DNA of 19,237 nt from Porticoccus sp047635255 (GTDB lineage Bacteria > Pseudomonadota > Gammaproteobacteria > Pseudomonadales > Porticoccaceae): positions 1-19,237 of the forward strand of contig JBLIIR010000021.1 of assembly GCA_047635255.1 (NCBI GenBank). Reading direction: 5' to 3'. The notes beneath the pieces were generated by a model. It made no database searches and was not told the origin of the DNA. It saw nothing but the letters and a program-made list of their open reading frames with translations. How positions within the stretch are numbered: position 1 is the stretch's first letter; each line of letters begins with the position of its first letter. A program made the translations under genes and the position numbers. Positions 1-7,551 of the stretch are shown piece after piece.

Positions 1-203
1 TCTTCTTTTATGATATTTTCCCCGAGACACGTGAGAATTTGGCAAAAAATGGCGTTAACCTCCATCACCTTGTCACCTGGTGGGATGTTTTGACTGCCTG
101 CAAAGAGACTAGCTTTATAGATGTTAGCTCTATCTCTCAAATTGAGAATTTTTTAAACTCTCCAGATGAATGGTCCCTGAATAACGGAGGAAAAGAATTA
201 TAA
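1..203 (+). CDS. pyrE: Orotate phosphoribosyltransferase, C-terminal part (gene truncated by window edge)
   Basis: The reading frame is open from base 3 and ends with TAA at 201-203, giving the last 66 residues. It reads FFYDIFPETREN..., then a GVNLHHLVTWWDVL segment, then an ENFLNSPDEWS tail ending NGGKEL. From memory of the family, this matches the C-terminal end of the longer, alphaproteobacterial-style orotate phosphoribosyltransferases, which make orotidine 5'-phosphate from orotate and PRPP in pyrimidine synthesis. The phosphoribosyl-binding loop lies outside the window, so the assignment rests on the tail alone. The gene is 39 bp upstream of the earliest possible bioA start, and no terminator is visible between them. 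A different phosphoribosyltransferase is possible but less likely. Confidence 0.65.
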   Translation, partial: FFYDIFPETRENLAKNGVNLHHLVTWWDVLTACKETSFIDVSSISQIENFLNSPDEWSLNNGGKEL

Positions 204-217
204 TAATTTCATTATCT

Positions 218-255
218 TATAATATTTTTATAATGTTATTTATTGTATTTTACAA
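218..255 (+). promoter_or_regulatory. Possible bioA promoter region: two -10 hexamers and a short palindrome
   Basis: TATAAT occurs twice (218-223 and 229-234) in the AT-rich gap after pyrE. No convincing -35 lies at the right distance from either. The 13-bp palindrome TTGTATTTTACAA (243-255) follows directly and would overlap the transcription start. Its half-sites recall the TTGT/ACAA ends of BirA operators, but the known BirA operator has a much longer spacer, so this is only a weak candidate. Confidence 0.25.
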
Positions 256-299
256 AGCTAGAATTAGCTATTTTTTCTTTCCCAGAACCAATAACTGCT

Positions 300-1598
300 A
301 TGATTGAATCACTTACGCCCGAACAAGTCGCTTTTATTGACAAAGAGCATATTTGGCACCCCTACTCTTCTTTGTTGGATCCAATTCCAGCTTATCATGT
401 AGTTAGTGCCACAGGGGTGCGTTTGACTTTGTCGGACGGAACAGAGCTGATTGATGGTACGTCATCTTGGTGGTCAACCATTCATGGCTACAACCATCCT
501 GTTTTAAATGAAGCCCTAGTAACCCAGATGAGAAAAGTGGCTCATGTCATGTTTGGCGGTATAACTCATGAACCAGCAGCCCTGTTGTGTAAAAAATTAG
601 TTGATATAACTCCGACTGGTTTAAATAAAGTCTTCCTGTGTGACTCTGGATCTGTGAGTGTAGAAGTTGCACTTAAGATGGCCCTTCAGTACTGGTCATC
701 GCAGGGACGCCATGATAAGTCTCAGTTTCTTAGCTTTAAGAAAGGTTACCACGGAGATACCTTGGGCGCGATGTCGGTATGCGATCCCCACAATGGCATG
801 CATTCTTTATTTGGAGACACTCTTGCCAAGCAATTTTTTGCAGAACCACCAGGCTGTAGTTTTGACGGTGTCTGGGAGGAGCGTTTCTTGTCTGATGTTA
901 GACTAAAGCTTGAGAAATGCAGTCAAACTATTGCCGCTGTTATTATAGAGCCAATCATGCAAGCTGCCGGCGGCCTTAATTTTTATTCTCCATCTTATCT
1001 AGCAGGATTGCGTAAATTATGTGATGAGTTCGATATCTTGTTGATTGCTGACGAGATAGCTACTGGTTTTGGGCGCACAGGTAAATTATTTGCATGCGAA
1101 TGGTCAAATATTACTCCTGATATTCTTTGTCTAGGGAAAGCGCTAACAGGGGGTTATATGACCCTGGCTGCAACGCTATGCACTAGCAAGGTAAGCGATA
1201 CAATTTGTTCTGGGGGGGCTGGAATTTTTATGCATGGCCCTACATACATGGGAAATCCTCTTGCATGCGCTGTTGCAAATGCAAGTATTGAATTGTTGCT
1301 TGAGAGTGATTGGGAATCTGATATTTCGAGGATTGAAGCTCAGCTGTTTGCTGAGTTGTCTGAGGTGGCTTCCTGTAATGCTGTAAAGGATGTTAGGTGC
1401 TTGGGGGCTGCAGGTGTTGTTGAAATGCTACATCAGGTTAATGTTGGGGAAATTCAAAAAGAATTTGTCGCGGAAGGCATATGGGTCAGACCTTTTGATA
1501 CTAGAATTTATATCATGCCGGCCTATAACATCTCCCCGAAAGAGCTAAGCAAGCTTACTGGTGGAATTTCTAGGGTCATCCGCAAAGTCTTTCAATAA
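300..1598 (+). CDS. bioA: Adenosylmethionine-8-amino-7-oxononanoate aminotransferase (DAPA synthase)
   Basis: A PLP-dependent class III aminotransferase that converts KAPA to DAPA using S-adenosylmethionine as amino donor, in cytoplasmic biotin synthesis. With the ATG at 300 the protein is 432 residues, close to E. coli BioA (429), and aligns with it from the HIWHPY motif (18-22) onward. Visible motifs are GSSWW-like TSSWW (54-58), HVMFGGITH (82-90), DSGSVSVEVA (115-124), DEIATGFGRTGK (251-262, with Asp251 as PLP-pyridine ligand), CLGKALTGG (277-285, Lys280 as Schiff-base lysine) and MHGPTYMGNP (311-320). A TTG at 243 would add 19 residues with no BioA counterpart and sits inside a palindrome, so I chose ATG 300, although no clear Shine-Dalgarno precedes it. 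No other bio gene is in the window, so bioA is separate from bioBFCD. It converges on trpS across a 33-bp gap. Confidence 0.95.
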   Translation: MIESLTPEQVAFIDKEHIWHPYSSLLDPIPAYHVVSATGVRLTLSDGTELIDGTSSWWSTIHGYNHPVLNEALVTQMRKVAHVMFGGITHEPAALLCKKLVDITPTGLNKVFLCDSGSVSVEVALKMALQYWSSQGRHDKSQFLSFKKGYHGDTLGAMSVCDPHNGMHSLFGDTLAKQFFAEPPGCSFDGVWEERFLSDVRLKLEKCSQTIAAVIIEPIMQAAGGLNFYSPSYLAGLRKLCDEFDILLIADEIATGFGRTGKLFACEWSNITPDILCLGKALTGGYMTLAATLCTSKVSDTICSGGAGIFMHGPTYMGNPLACAVANASIELLLESDWESDISRIEAQLFAELSEVASCNAVKDVRCLGAAGVVEMLHQVNVGEIQKEFVAEGIWVRPFDTRIYIMPAYNISPKELSKLTGGISRVIRKVFQ

Positions 1599-1631
1599 CC
1601 TTATCTTTGTTGTGCTATTAATGTGATTCTA

Positions 1632-2666
1632 CTAGTTTCCCTTCCCTAGCGAATATAAACCTACAGCCTTGCTGAGCTTTTCTAAAAAAGGAGCGCTATA
1701 AGTTCGAGCCTTCCTCGCCCCTTCACACAAGATCGACTCTATGTAATCTGGGGATTCCATTAGCTTGTTATAGCGGACTCTGGGACCCTCGAGCTCTCCA
1801 TTCACAAGCTCAAATAGTTGTTTTTTTGCTTCACCCCAAGCGATACCGTTTTCAAACTCTTTGCGCATATAGCCGGTCTGCTTTTGTGACGCAAATGCTT
1901 TCCAGATCTGGAAAATAGTTGATGTTTCGGGGTCCTTGGATTCTCCTGGCTCCAACAAGTTTGTTTTGATCTTGTTGATATGTTTTTTTAATTGATTTTC
2001 AGGCAAAAATAGCGGAATTGTGTTGCCGTAACTTTTACTCATTTTCCGACCATCCAATCCTTGAAGCACTGCTGTTTCGCTATCGACGACAGCCTCTGGT
2101 AAAGAAAAGTGCTCTCCATAAAGATAGTTAAATCGCTGGGCAATATCGCGAGCCATTTCTATATGCTGTACCTGGTCCCTCCCTACAGGAACTTTCGTTC
2201 CATTAAACATTAGAATATCTGCGGCCATTAGTACTGGATATGAAAATAACCCCATAGCTACACCAAAGTCATTATCTTCTCTGGAATCTATATTTTTTTG
2301 AATTGCATCCTTGTATGCATGCGCCCTATTCATGAGGCCTTTTGGAGCAATACAGCTTAGATACCAGCATAGCTGAGGAATTTCTGGGATATCAGATTGA
2401 CGATAAAATGCAACATGATCAGGATCTAAGCCGAACGCTAGCCATGTTGCGGCAATTTCTTGGGTGGACTTATGAACAACTTGCGGATCCTGACATTTGA
2501 TTAGAGCATGAAAATCAGCGAGAAAATAATAGGCACTCACGTCGTTCTGCTTGCTGGCGGCTATAGCCGGCCTTATGGCGCCGACATAGTTGCCAAGATG
2601 TGGCGCTCCTGTTGTAGTGATACCTGTTAGCACTCTTTCTTGCTTATTTTTTGCTGTAGCTTTCAT
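1632..2666 (-). CDS. trpS: Tryptophanyl-tRNA synthetase
   Basis: A cytoplasmic class I aminoacyl-tRNA synthetase that charges tRNA-Trp with tryptophan. The protein has 344 residues. The HIGH-type signature is PHLGN at 22-26, within an ITTTGAPHLGNYVGAIRP block typical of the Pseudomonas-like branch. The KMSKS signature is exact at 208-212 (GRKMSKSYGN). A tryptophan-pocket region, FSYPVLMAADILMF, lies at 141-154. Length fits the compact bacterial form (about 330-350), and it lacks the C-terminal extension I recall in Pseudomonas aeruginosa TrpS. The ATG at 2666 is preceded by CGGA seven to eight bases upstream. A TATAAT on the minus strand 30-35 bp upstream suggests its own promoter. No tryptophan-rich leader peptide is visible. 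Confidence 0.97.
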   Translation of the reverse strand: MKATAKNKQERVLTGITTTGAPHLGNYVGAIRPAIAASKQNDVSAYYFLADFHALIKCQDPQVVHKSTQEIAATWLAFGLDPDHVAFYRQSDIPEIPQLCWYLSCIAPKGLMNRAHAYKDAIQKNIDSREDNDFGVAMGLFSYPVLMAADILMFNGTKVPVGRDQVQHIEMARDIAQRFNYLYGEHFSLPEAVVDSETAVLQGLDGRKMSKSYGNTIPLFLPENQLKKHINKIKTNLLEPGESKDPETSTIFQIWKAFASQKQTGYMRKEFENGIAWGEAKKQLFELVNGELEGPRVRYNKLMESPDYIESILCEGARKARTYSAPFLEKLSKAVGLYSLGKGN

Positions 2667-2695
2667 TAAAAATTCCGCTGATGTGCTTTTTTTGG

Positions 2696-2701
2696 ATTAT
2701 A
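2696..2701 (-). promoter_or_regulatory. Candidate -10 element of the trpS promoter
   Basis: An exact TATAAT on the minus strand lies 30-35 bp upstream of the trpS ATG, in the 97-bp gap to apeB. The -35 position is poor (TGCCCC-like), so this rests on the -10 match and its position only. Confidence 0.3.
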
Positions 2702-2763
2702 GCGTTTTATCGGCCAAGGGGCATTTTATGGGTTCTATCTGAGCCAGATGACTCAATAGTCCC

Positions 2764-4053
2764 TTAAAGTTTCTCTATATCAAGAAAAGCGCCCAATGTC
2801 TGAAATAAATAGTATGCATCATTTGTTCCTGCAAGCTCACGAATTGAATGCATGGCAAATGTAGGAACCCCTACATCGATAGTTTTGACGCCAATATTGG
2901 CTGCTGTGATTGGCCCGATGGTGCTACCGCAAGATATGTCTGCTCGGTTAACGAAATACTGGGTTGGCACGCCAATCTCTTTGCACAGGTTTCTTAAAAA
3001 TGATGAGGTTAGGCTGTTCGTGGCATAGCGCTGACTTGCATTAACTTTAATTACAAGACCCTCATTTATAACAGGAGCATGATTTTCATCATGCTTATTA
3101 GGAAAATTTGGGTGTACGCCATGCGCGTTATCTGTGGAAATAAGAATTGATTGCGCCATTACACGTGATTTTTCCTCAGGTTCGCTATAAATCCGATCCA
3201 GTAAGGATTCAAGAAATGAACCATTCGCGCCTATTGCAGAGGTGCTTCCTACCTCTTCGTGGTCATAGCAGGCCAATATGCTAGTTATTTGCTTGTTGGA
3301 GCTCAGCAATGCTTGTAATCCAGCGAAACAGCTCAAAAGGTTGTCGAGTCTTGCGCTGGATATAAAGTCCTCTTTAAGACCTATAAGGGCCGGCAGTTGG
3401 CAGTCATAAAAATACAGATCATAGTCTAGTATCGATACTGGACCTGAATGAGCCGATGAACGCAGCTCTTTAGCAAGGATTGTCCTAAAGTCTTCTCTGG
3501 TATTTCCGCATTTATATAGTATTGGAAGCATGTCTGTTTGAGGATTAATGGAACGATTATTGTTTGCATCTCTATCTAAATGAATAGCAAGGCTTGGGAT
3601 GATGCCAACAGGTCGCTTCATGTCGATCAGCGATTCTTGTAACTTTCCCTTTTCTGTTTGGTAGCTAACTTTTCCTGCAATCGAAAGATCCCTATCAAAC
3701 CAAGGGCCTAAAAGAGCTCCACCGTAGACCTCTACCCCGAGTTGATAATAAGAATTTTTATATACTTCGGGTTGAGGTTTAATTTTTAAGCAGGGGCTGT
3801 CAGTATGCGCCCCCACTAAACGAATGCCCGTCTCTATTGAAGGCTTCATACCAAAAATAAATACGATGATAGAAGAGTCGTTGCGGGTGACATAGTACCC
3901 GTTTCCATTAATTAGCTGCCATCTTTCCTCTTCTTTGAGGTGTTGAAATCCAGCTGCATTCAATGACTCCTGCATATTCGCTACAGCATGAAACGGTGTC
4001 GGTGAGTTTTTAATAAAATCAATTAGATGCTTATTATACTTCTTGTGATTCAT
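2764..4053 (-). CDS. apeB: Aspartyl aminopeptidase, M18 family metallopeptidase
   Basis: A cytoplasmic M18 zinc aminopeptidase that removes N-terminal acidic residues (Asp/Glu) from peptides. It has 429 residues, matching the usual length of proteobacterial M18 enzymes. Conserved blocks appear in order: GAHTDSPCLKIKP (81-93, His83 a metal ligand), EVYGGALLGPWFDRDLS (108-124), ISSARLDNLLS (231-241, Asp236 the bridging ligand), CYDHEEVGS (262-270, catalytic Glu and metal Glu), ISTDNAHGVHPN (305-316) and a C-terminal GVPTFAMHSIRE (395-406, His402 ligand). AGGA sits eight bases before the ATG, in TTAATTAGGAAAATAGAATG. It has 97-107-bp gaps on both sides, so it may be a single-gene unit. The symbol apeB follows Pseudomonas use. 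Confidence 0.95.
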   Translation of the reverse strand: MNHKKYNKHLIDFIKNSPTPFHAVANMQESLNAAGFQHLKEEERWQLINGNGYYVTRNDSSIIVFIFGMKPSIETGIRLVGAHTDSPCLKIKPQPEVYKNSYYQLGVEVYGGALLGPWFDRDLSIAGKVSYQTEKGKLQESLIDMKRPVGIIPSLAIHLDRDANNNRSINPQTDMLPILYKCGNTREDFRTILAKELRSSAHSGPVSILDYDLYFYDCQLPALIGLKEDFISSARLDNLLSCFAGLQALLSSNKQITSILACYDHEEVGSTSAIGANGSFLESLLDRIYSEPEEKSRVMAQSILISTDNAHGVHPNFPNKHDENHAPVINEGLVIKVNASQRYATNSLTSSFLRNLCKEIGVPTQYFVNRADISCGSTIGPITAANIGVKTIDVGVPTFAMHSIRELAGTNDAYYLFQTLGAFLDIEKL

Positions 4054-4160
4054 TCTATTTTCCTAATTAATCTAAATCTTATCGTTGATTAAATTTTATT
4101 GCCTTGTGATCTTACAATATAGCCGAGTCTTACGATGGTTTGGCTTACAAAAAATTATGC

Positions 4161-4961
4161 TTAAGTGTTAATCGCTATGATTAGCAAGCAAGAGCCTAAG
4201 ATAAGCCTGTAAATTACAAATGGCATCATTCCTATGCGGTCAATCAAACCAATAAAAAAATGTATACATACATACGCTACAACAAATGATAACAAAGATC
4301 CTGTAGCTAGCTCTCTCCATAGAATCTCAGACTGTTCGGCTAGTTGTGATGCCTTGTAGAGACCGCTTAATAAAATGATTGGAATGGCCAAGAAGAATGA
4401 AAATTTGACTGCAGCAGTTCTTTCAAAGCCTAAAAATAGCGCAGCAGTAATGGTAATACCTGACCTTGATGTCCCAGGAATCAAAGCTAAAGCTTGCGCG
4501 CATCCAACAAACAGAGCAGATTTCCAGGTAAATGCGTAGATACCTTTGGATTTAGAGCTTCGATAGTCAGCCAACCCTAACGCTAATCCAAAAATAATTG
4601 TAGTGACCGCGACTACAAGAATTGTTCTCAAATGTAGTTCTATAAAATCACTGAAGATTAAGCCCGCCAAAGCTGCTGGTATCGTGGATAAAATTATATG
4701 CCACCCTAGGCGGCTTTCGGGCGAACTCCGGCCATTAAAAAGACTGCGACTCCAGCAAATTGTTAGCTGCTTAATGTCATCATAAAAGTATATAACGACA
4801 GCTGCTAGAGAGCCTAAATGGATCGCAACATCAAAGGCTAAACCCTGATCCTGCCATCCAAGTATTGCTGAGGGCAAAATGAGGTGCGCTGAGCTAGAAA
4901 TAGGCAGGAATTCTGTAAGACCCTGTATTACTGCGAGCAATATTATATGCAGTAAGTCCAT
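4161..4961 (-). CDS. uppP: Undecaprenyl-diphosphatase (UppP/BacA family)
   Basis: An integral inner-membrane phosphatase that dephosphorylates undecaprenyl pyrophosphate to recycle the lipid carrier for peptidoglycan and other glycans. Overexpression of the family confers bacitracin resistance. The protein has 266 residues and about eight hydrophobic segments. Both family signatures are present: GLTEFLPISSSAH (14-26, with the catalytic-region Glu17 and His26) and PGTSRSGITITAAL (162-175, with Arg166 matching the essential Arg of the E. coli enzyme). AGGAG lies about nine bases before the ATG, at the end of tsaB. The gene starts 17 bp after tsaB ends, so it is probably cotranscribed with hemH-tsaB. 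Confidence 0.96.
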   Translation of the reverse strand: MDLLHIILLAVIQGLTEFLPISSSAHLILPSAILGWQDQGLAFDVAIHLGSLAAVVIYFYDDIKQLTICWSRSLFNGRSSPESRLGWHIILSTIPAALAGLIFSDFIELHLRTILVVAVTTIIFGLALGLADYRSSKSKGIYAFTWKSALFVGCAQALALIPGTSRSGITITAALFLGFERTAAVKFSFFLAIPIILLSGLYKASQLAEQSEILWRELATGSLLSFVVAYVCIHFFIGLIDRIGMMPFVIYRLILGSCLLIIAINT

Positions 4962-4978
4962 TATTAACTGCTCCTACT

Positions 4979-5674
4979 TTATTTAATCTGGCGTAATTTT
5001 TTATGCTTTTTCCATGTGATCTGATTTCGTAGATACACCGGACTGGCTTCCTGAATATCAATTGCCTCACCTTTTTCGATTAAAGGACAGGCTATTTTGA
5101 ATATATCTTGAGCCTCGGGAAGTAAGTTAGCATGACAAGAATCCAGAGACTTTTCAGGTAGCCTATCGCTGTAATTTAGTCCGTCGCCAGCTATAATACT
5201 AGGATATTTTAGCGCCGTATCGAGAGCCTCTGGGGGCGATACGCAATCAGCGTTAATACGCGTCAAATTACCGGAATTATAGTTAAATTGAGCCCAGTAT
5301 ATTTCATGCATGCGAGCATCTAGCATCGGAATTATATGAGCATCTGTTTGTATTTTAAGTTTTCGAATAGCCGTATAAGCTAACGTCTCAAGGCTTGATA
5401 CAGGCAAAACTGGCAAATCTGCACCAAAAGCCAGCCCCTGAACAATACCAAAGCCTACTCGTATGCCAGTAAAAGACCCTGGCCCCGATGTAAAGGCAAT
5501 TACACTTACCTGGGATAGCTTTAAGCCGCCCTTGTCTAGCAAAGCGTCTACCATCGGAAGTATCAATTGGGTATGATTCCGTTCAGCAATTTGACATTGT
5601 GTGATCAGCTCATGATCCATGAGTAGAGCGGCAGAGCAAGATGATGTTGTTGTATCTACTGCTAAGATATTCAT
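4979..5674 (-). CDS. tsaB: tRNA threonylcarbamoyladenosine biosynthesis protein TsaB
   Basis: TsaB (YeaZ) is the inactive ASKHA-fold paralogue of TsaD. With TsaD and TsaE it forms the complex that installs t6A37 on ANN-decoding tRNAs. The frame stays open to 5800, but that extension lies inside hemH. The family start is MNILAVDTTTSSCS with the ATG at 5674, giving 231 residues, the same as E. coli TsaB. Diagnostic blocks are ILAVDTTTSSC (3-13), GPGSFTGIRVGFG (64-76, the helix used in TsaD contact) and MLDARMHEIYWA (117-128). It starts four bases after the hemH stop and has no strong Shine-Dalgarno, which suggests translational coupling to hemH. Confidence 0.95.
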   Translation of the reverse strand: MNILAVDTTTSSCSAALLMDHELITQCQIAERNHTQLILPMVDALLDKGGLKLSQVSVIAFTSGPGSFTGIRVGFGIVQGLAFGADLPVLPVSSLETLAYTAIRKLKIQTDAHIIPMLDARMHEIYWAQFNYNSGNLTRINADCVSPPEALDTALKYPSIIAGDGLNYSDRLPEKSLDSCHANLLPEAQDIFKIACPLIEKGEAIDIQEASPVYLRNQITWKKHKKLRQIK

Positions 5675-5678
5675 CGTG

Positions 5679-6710
5679 CTAGTAAAGTCTTTTCTTGGCA
5701 AGATCTGCAAGTGCGGATATGAATAATGGTGAGTCATTAACACAGGGGACATAACTATATTCTTTGCCGCCAGCATCCAGGAATAATTCCCGATAAGCAA
5801 TATTCAACTCTTCCAGTGTCTCAAGGCAATCGGCAGTAAAAGCAGGGCTTATAATATCAACCGACTTTACTCCTTCTTTTATACAGGCAAGCAATTGATC
5901 ATCGATATAAGGTTGCAGCCATTTTTTGGGCCCAAATCGAGATTGAAATCCCATGAGCCAATCCGATTCTTTTAGTTCTAAGTTTTTAGCTAGAGCATTA
6001 GCGGTAGCTATGCAGTGGTTTTCGTATGGGTCGCCTTTGTCAGCATATTCTTGTGGTATGCCATGAAAAGACATCAAGAGTTTTTCTTTTTTGCCATTTT
6101 TTTGCCAGTGAGCTCTCACACTTTCTGCTAAGGAGTTAATATATCCAGAGTCAGCCGAGTATGACTTTATAATAGTTATATCAGGAACGTCTCTAGCCCC
6201 ATAAATTATATTAAATATTTGGTCATATATTGCACCAGTGGTTGAACCAGAATATTGCGGATACATAGGCAATACAACAAAGTGCTCTATTCCTTTTCTT
6301 TTTAGATCGTTAATGATAGCTTTAAGAGAGGGTTCGCCATATGTTACTGCGCTTAATACTAGGGGTGCATCATCATTTAAGCTCTCATTTAATTTAGCTT
6401 GTAGTGCTGAGACCTGACGTGAGGTAATTGCCCTTATTGGGGAACCCTTACAGTTAATTCTACACTCTTCGTCGCATTTGACATCAGCTGCTTTGTAGCA
6501 TCCTTCTCGCCAAATTTCTTGATAAGCTTGTGCTACTTTTTTTGCCCGCAAAGGAATTACAATACATCTTAGTATGGGCCACCATAAGAGCTTCGGAGCT
6601 TCTACAACACGGCGATCAGATAGAAATAATTTCAAAAAATTTGAAATTCCCTTAGGGGTTGGTGTTTCAGGCGTCCCAAGATTTATTAGGATGACAGCGC
6701 TTTTTTTCAT
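5679..6710 (-). CDS. hemH: Protoporphyrin ferrochelatase with an inserted four-cysteine segment
   Basis: Ferrochelatase inserts ferrous iron into protoporphyrin IX, the last step of protoheme synthesis. It has 343 residues, about 20 more than E. coli HemH. The N-terminal ILINLGTPETP (7-17), the SFHGIPQEYADKGDPY block (214-229, catalytic His216), GFQSRFGPKKW (254-264) and SPAFTADCLETLEE (288-301, conserved acidic Glu) are all intact. The extra length lies mainly between WREG (67-70) and the following SPIR (90-93). It holds Cys71, Cys79, Cys83 and Cys87 (spacing C-x7-C-x3-C-x3-C). A class of ferrochelatases, best known from Myxococcus xanthus, binds a [2Fe-2S] cluster through four cysteines in an internal segment of about 20 residues, and this insertion fits that pattern. 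AAGGA lies upstream of the ATG at a longish spacing. It heads hemH-tsaB-uppP, directly after the adk terminator. Confidence 0.96.
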   Translation of the reverse strand: MKKSAVILINLGTPETPTPKGISNFLKLFLSDRRVVEAPKLLWWPILRCIVIPLRAKKVAQAYQEIWREGCYKAADVKCDEECRINCKGSPIRAITSRQVSALQAKLNESLNDDAPLVLSAVTYGEPSLKAIINDLKRKGIEHFVVLPMYPQYSGSTTGAIYDQIFNIIYGARDVPDITIIKSYSADSGYINSLAESVRAHWQKNGKKEKLLMSFHGIPQEYADKGDPYENHCIATANALAKNLELKESDWLMGFQSRFGPKKWLQPYIDDQLLACIKEGVKSVDIISPAFTADCLETLEELNIAYRELFLDAGGKEYSYVPCVNDSPLFISALADLAKKRLY

Positions 6711-6736
6711 AATAGGTATATTTCCTTAGGCCAATA

Positions 6737-6761
6737 AAAATGGGCTCAATGAGCCCATTTT
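6737..6761 (-). terminator. Intrinsic terminator of adk
   Basis: A perfect 11-bp stem, AAAATGGGCTC/GAGCCCATTTT, with a 3-nt loop. Read on the minus strand it is followed by a T-rich run (TTTTTATT). It starts 21 bp after the adk stop and separates adk from hemH. The T-run is better on the minus strand, so I assign it to adk. Confidence 0.85.
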
Positions 6762-6782
6762 GCATTGCTTGCTGGGTTAATA

Positions 6783-7439
6783 TCAAGCTAATGCAGATTC
6801 TAATCTTTGCTGTACCTTATCAAGAGGGCCGACACCATCAATACGATTGCAGCTTAGAGTGCGCCCATGCCTTAATAGTGCTGCTAGGCTTTGATAAAAA
6901 TCAACCAAGGGCTTGGTTTGATCATGATACACTTCGAGGCGGTTGCGTACGGTAGCCTCAGTATCATCTGGGCGCTGAATCAATGCTTCGCCAGTAATGT
7001 CATCTAAGCCGTCTTTTTTTGGTGCATTGTACTTAATATGATAAACGCGACCAGAACCTTCGTGAACACGACGACCACTTAGGCGAGCAATTATTTCTTC
7101 ATCTGCTACGTGAATCTCTATCACTTTATCTATCTCAACACCTTCAGCTACAAGCGCTTCAGCTTGTGGTATTGTTCTTGGAAATCCATCGAAAAGAAAA
7201 CCGTTAATACAGTCCTTTTCTTGAATGCGTTCTTTCACTAAAGCAATAATTAAATCATCAGAAACTAACCCTCCTGATGTCATAATATCTTTGGCTTTTA
7301 ATCCTAACTCTGACTCGGCTTTAACAGCCGCGCGCAGCATATCACCAGTAGATATCTGGGGTATAGAAAATTTCTCTGTAATGTACGTTGCCTGTGTACC
7401 TTTTCCGGCACCTGGCGGTCCTAAAAGAATAATTCTCAT
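6783..7439 (-). CDS. adk: Adenylate kinase
   Basis: A cytoplasmic NMP kinase catalysing ATP + AMP to 2 ADP. It has 218 residues, the long form with a full LID domain. The P-loop GPPGAGKGTQ is at 7-16, followed by the AMP-binding STGDMLRAAV, DGFPRTIPQAE and the LID sequence GRRVHEGSGRVYHIKYNAP. The LID has no zinc-binding cysteines, as is normal in gammaproteobacteria. The C-terminal KPLVDFY block is also present. GGAG lies seven bases before the ATG. The gene is 112 bp downstream of mazG and ends in a strong intrinsic terminator, so it may be a monocistronic or terminal gene. Confidence 0.98.
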   Translation of the reverse strand: MRIILLGPPGAGKGTQATYITEKFSIPQISTGDMLRAAVKAESELGLKAKDIMTSGGLVSDDLIIALVKERIQEKDCINGFLFDGFPRTIPQAEALVAEGVEIDKVIEIHVADEEIIARLSGRRVHEGSGRVYHIKYNAPKKDGLDDITGEALIQRPDDTEATVRNRLEVYHDQTKPLVDFYQSLAALLRHGRTLSCNRIDGVGPLDKVQQRLESALA

Positions 7440-7551
7440 CCAACATCTCCATTCTCAGGGGAAAATAACAATAAATAAATTATTTGACGAACAATTTAAG
7501 GACGCAAACATTACACATAAACTCTTTAGATCACAAGAAAACAGCTGTTTA

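Noticed and set aside
243..299. TTG start for bioA adding 19 residues
   Set aside because: The added residues have no match in BioA, and the TTG is part of a palindrome and near -10 boxes.
4111..4148. Three copies of CTTAC in the apeB-uppP gap
   Set aside because: The 5-bp repeats have uneven spacing (18 and 15 bp) and are expected by chance in AT-rich DNA.
5675..5800. Upstream extension of tsaB by 42 codons
   Set aside because: It lies inside the hemH 3' end. TsaB proteins begin at MNILAVDT, and the resulting 231 residues match the family length.
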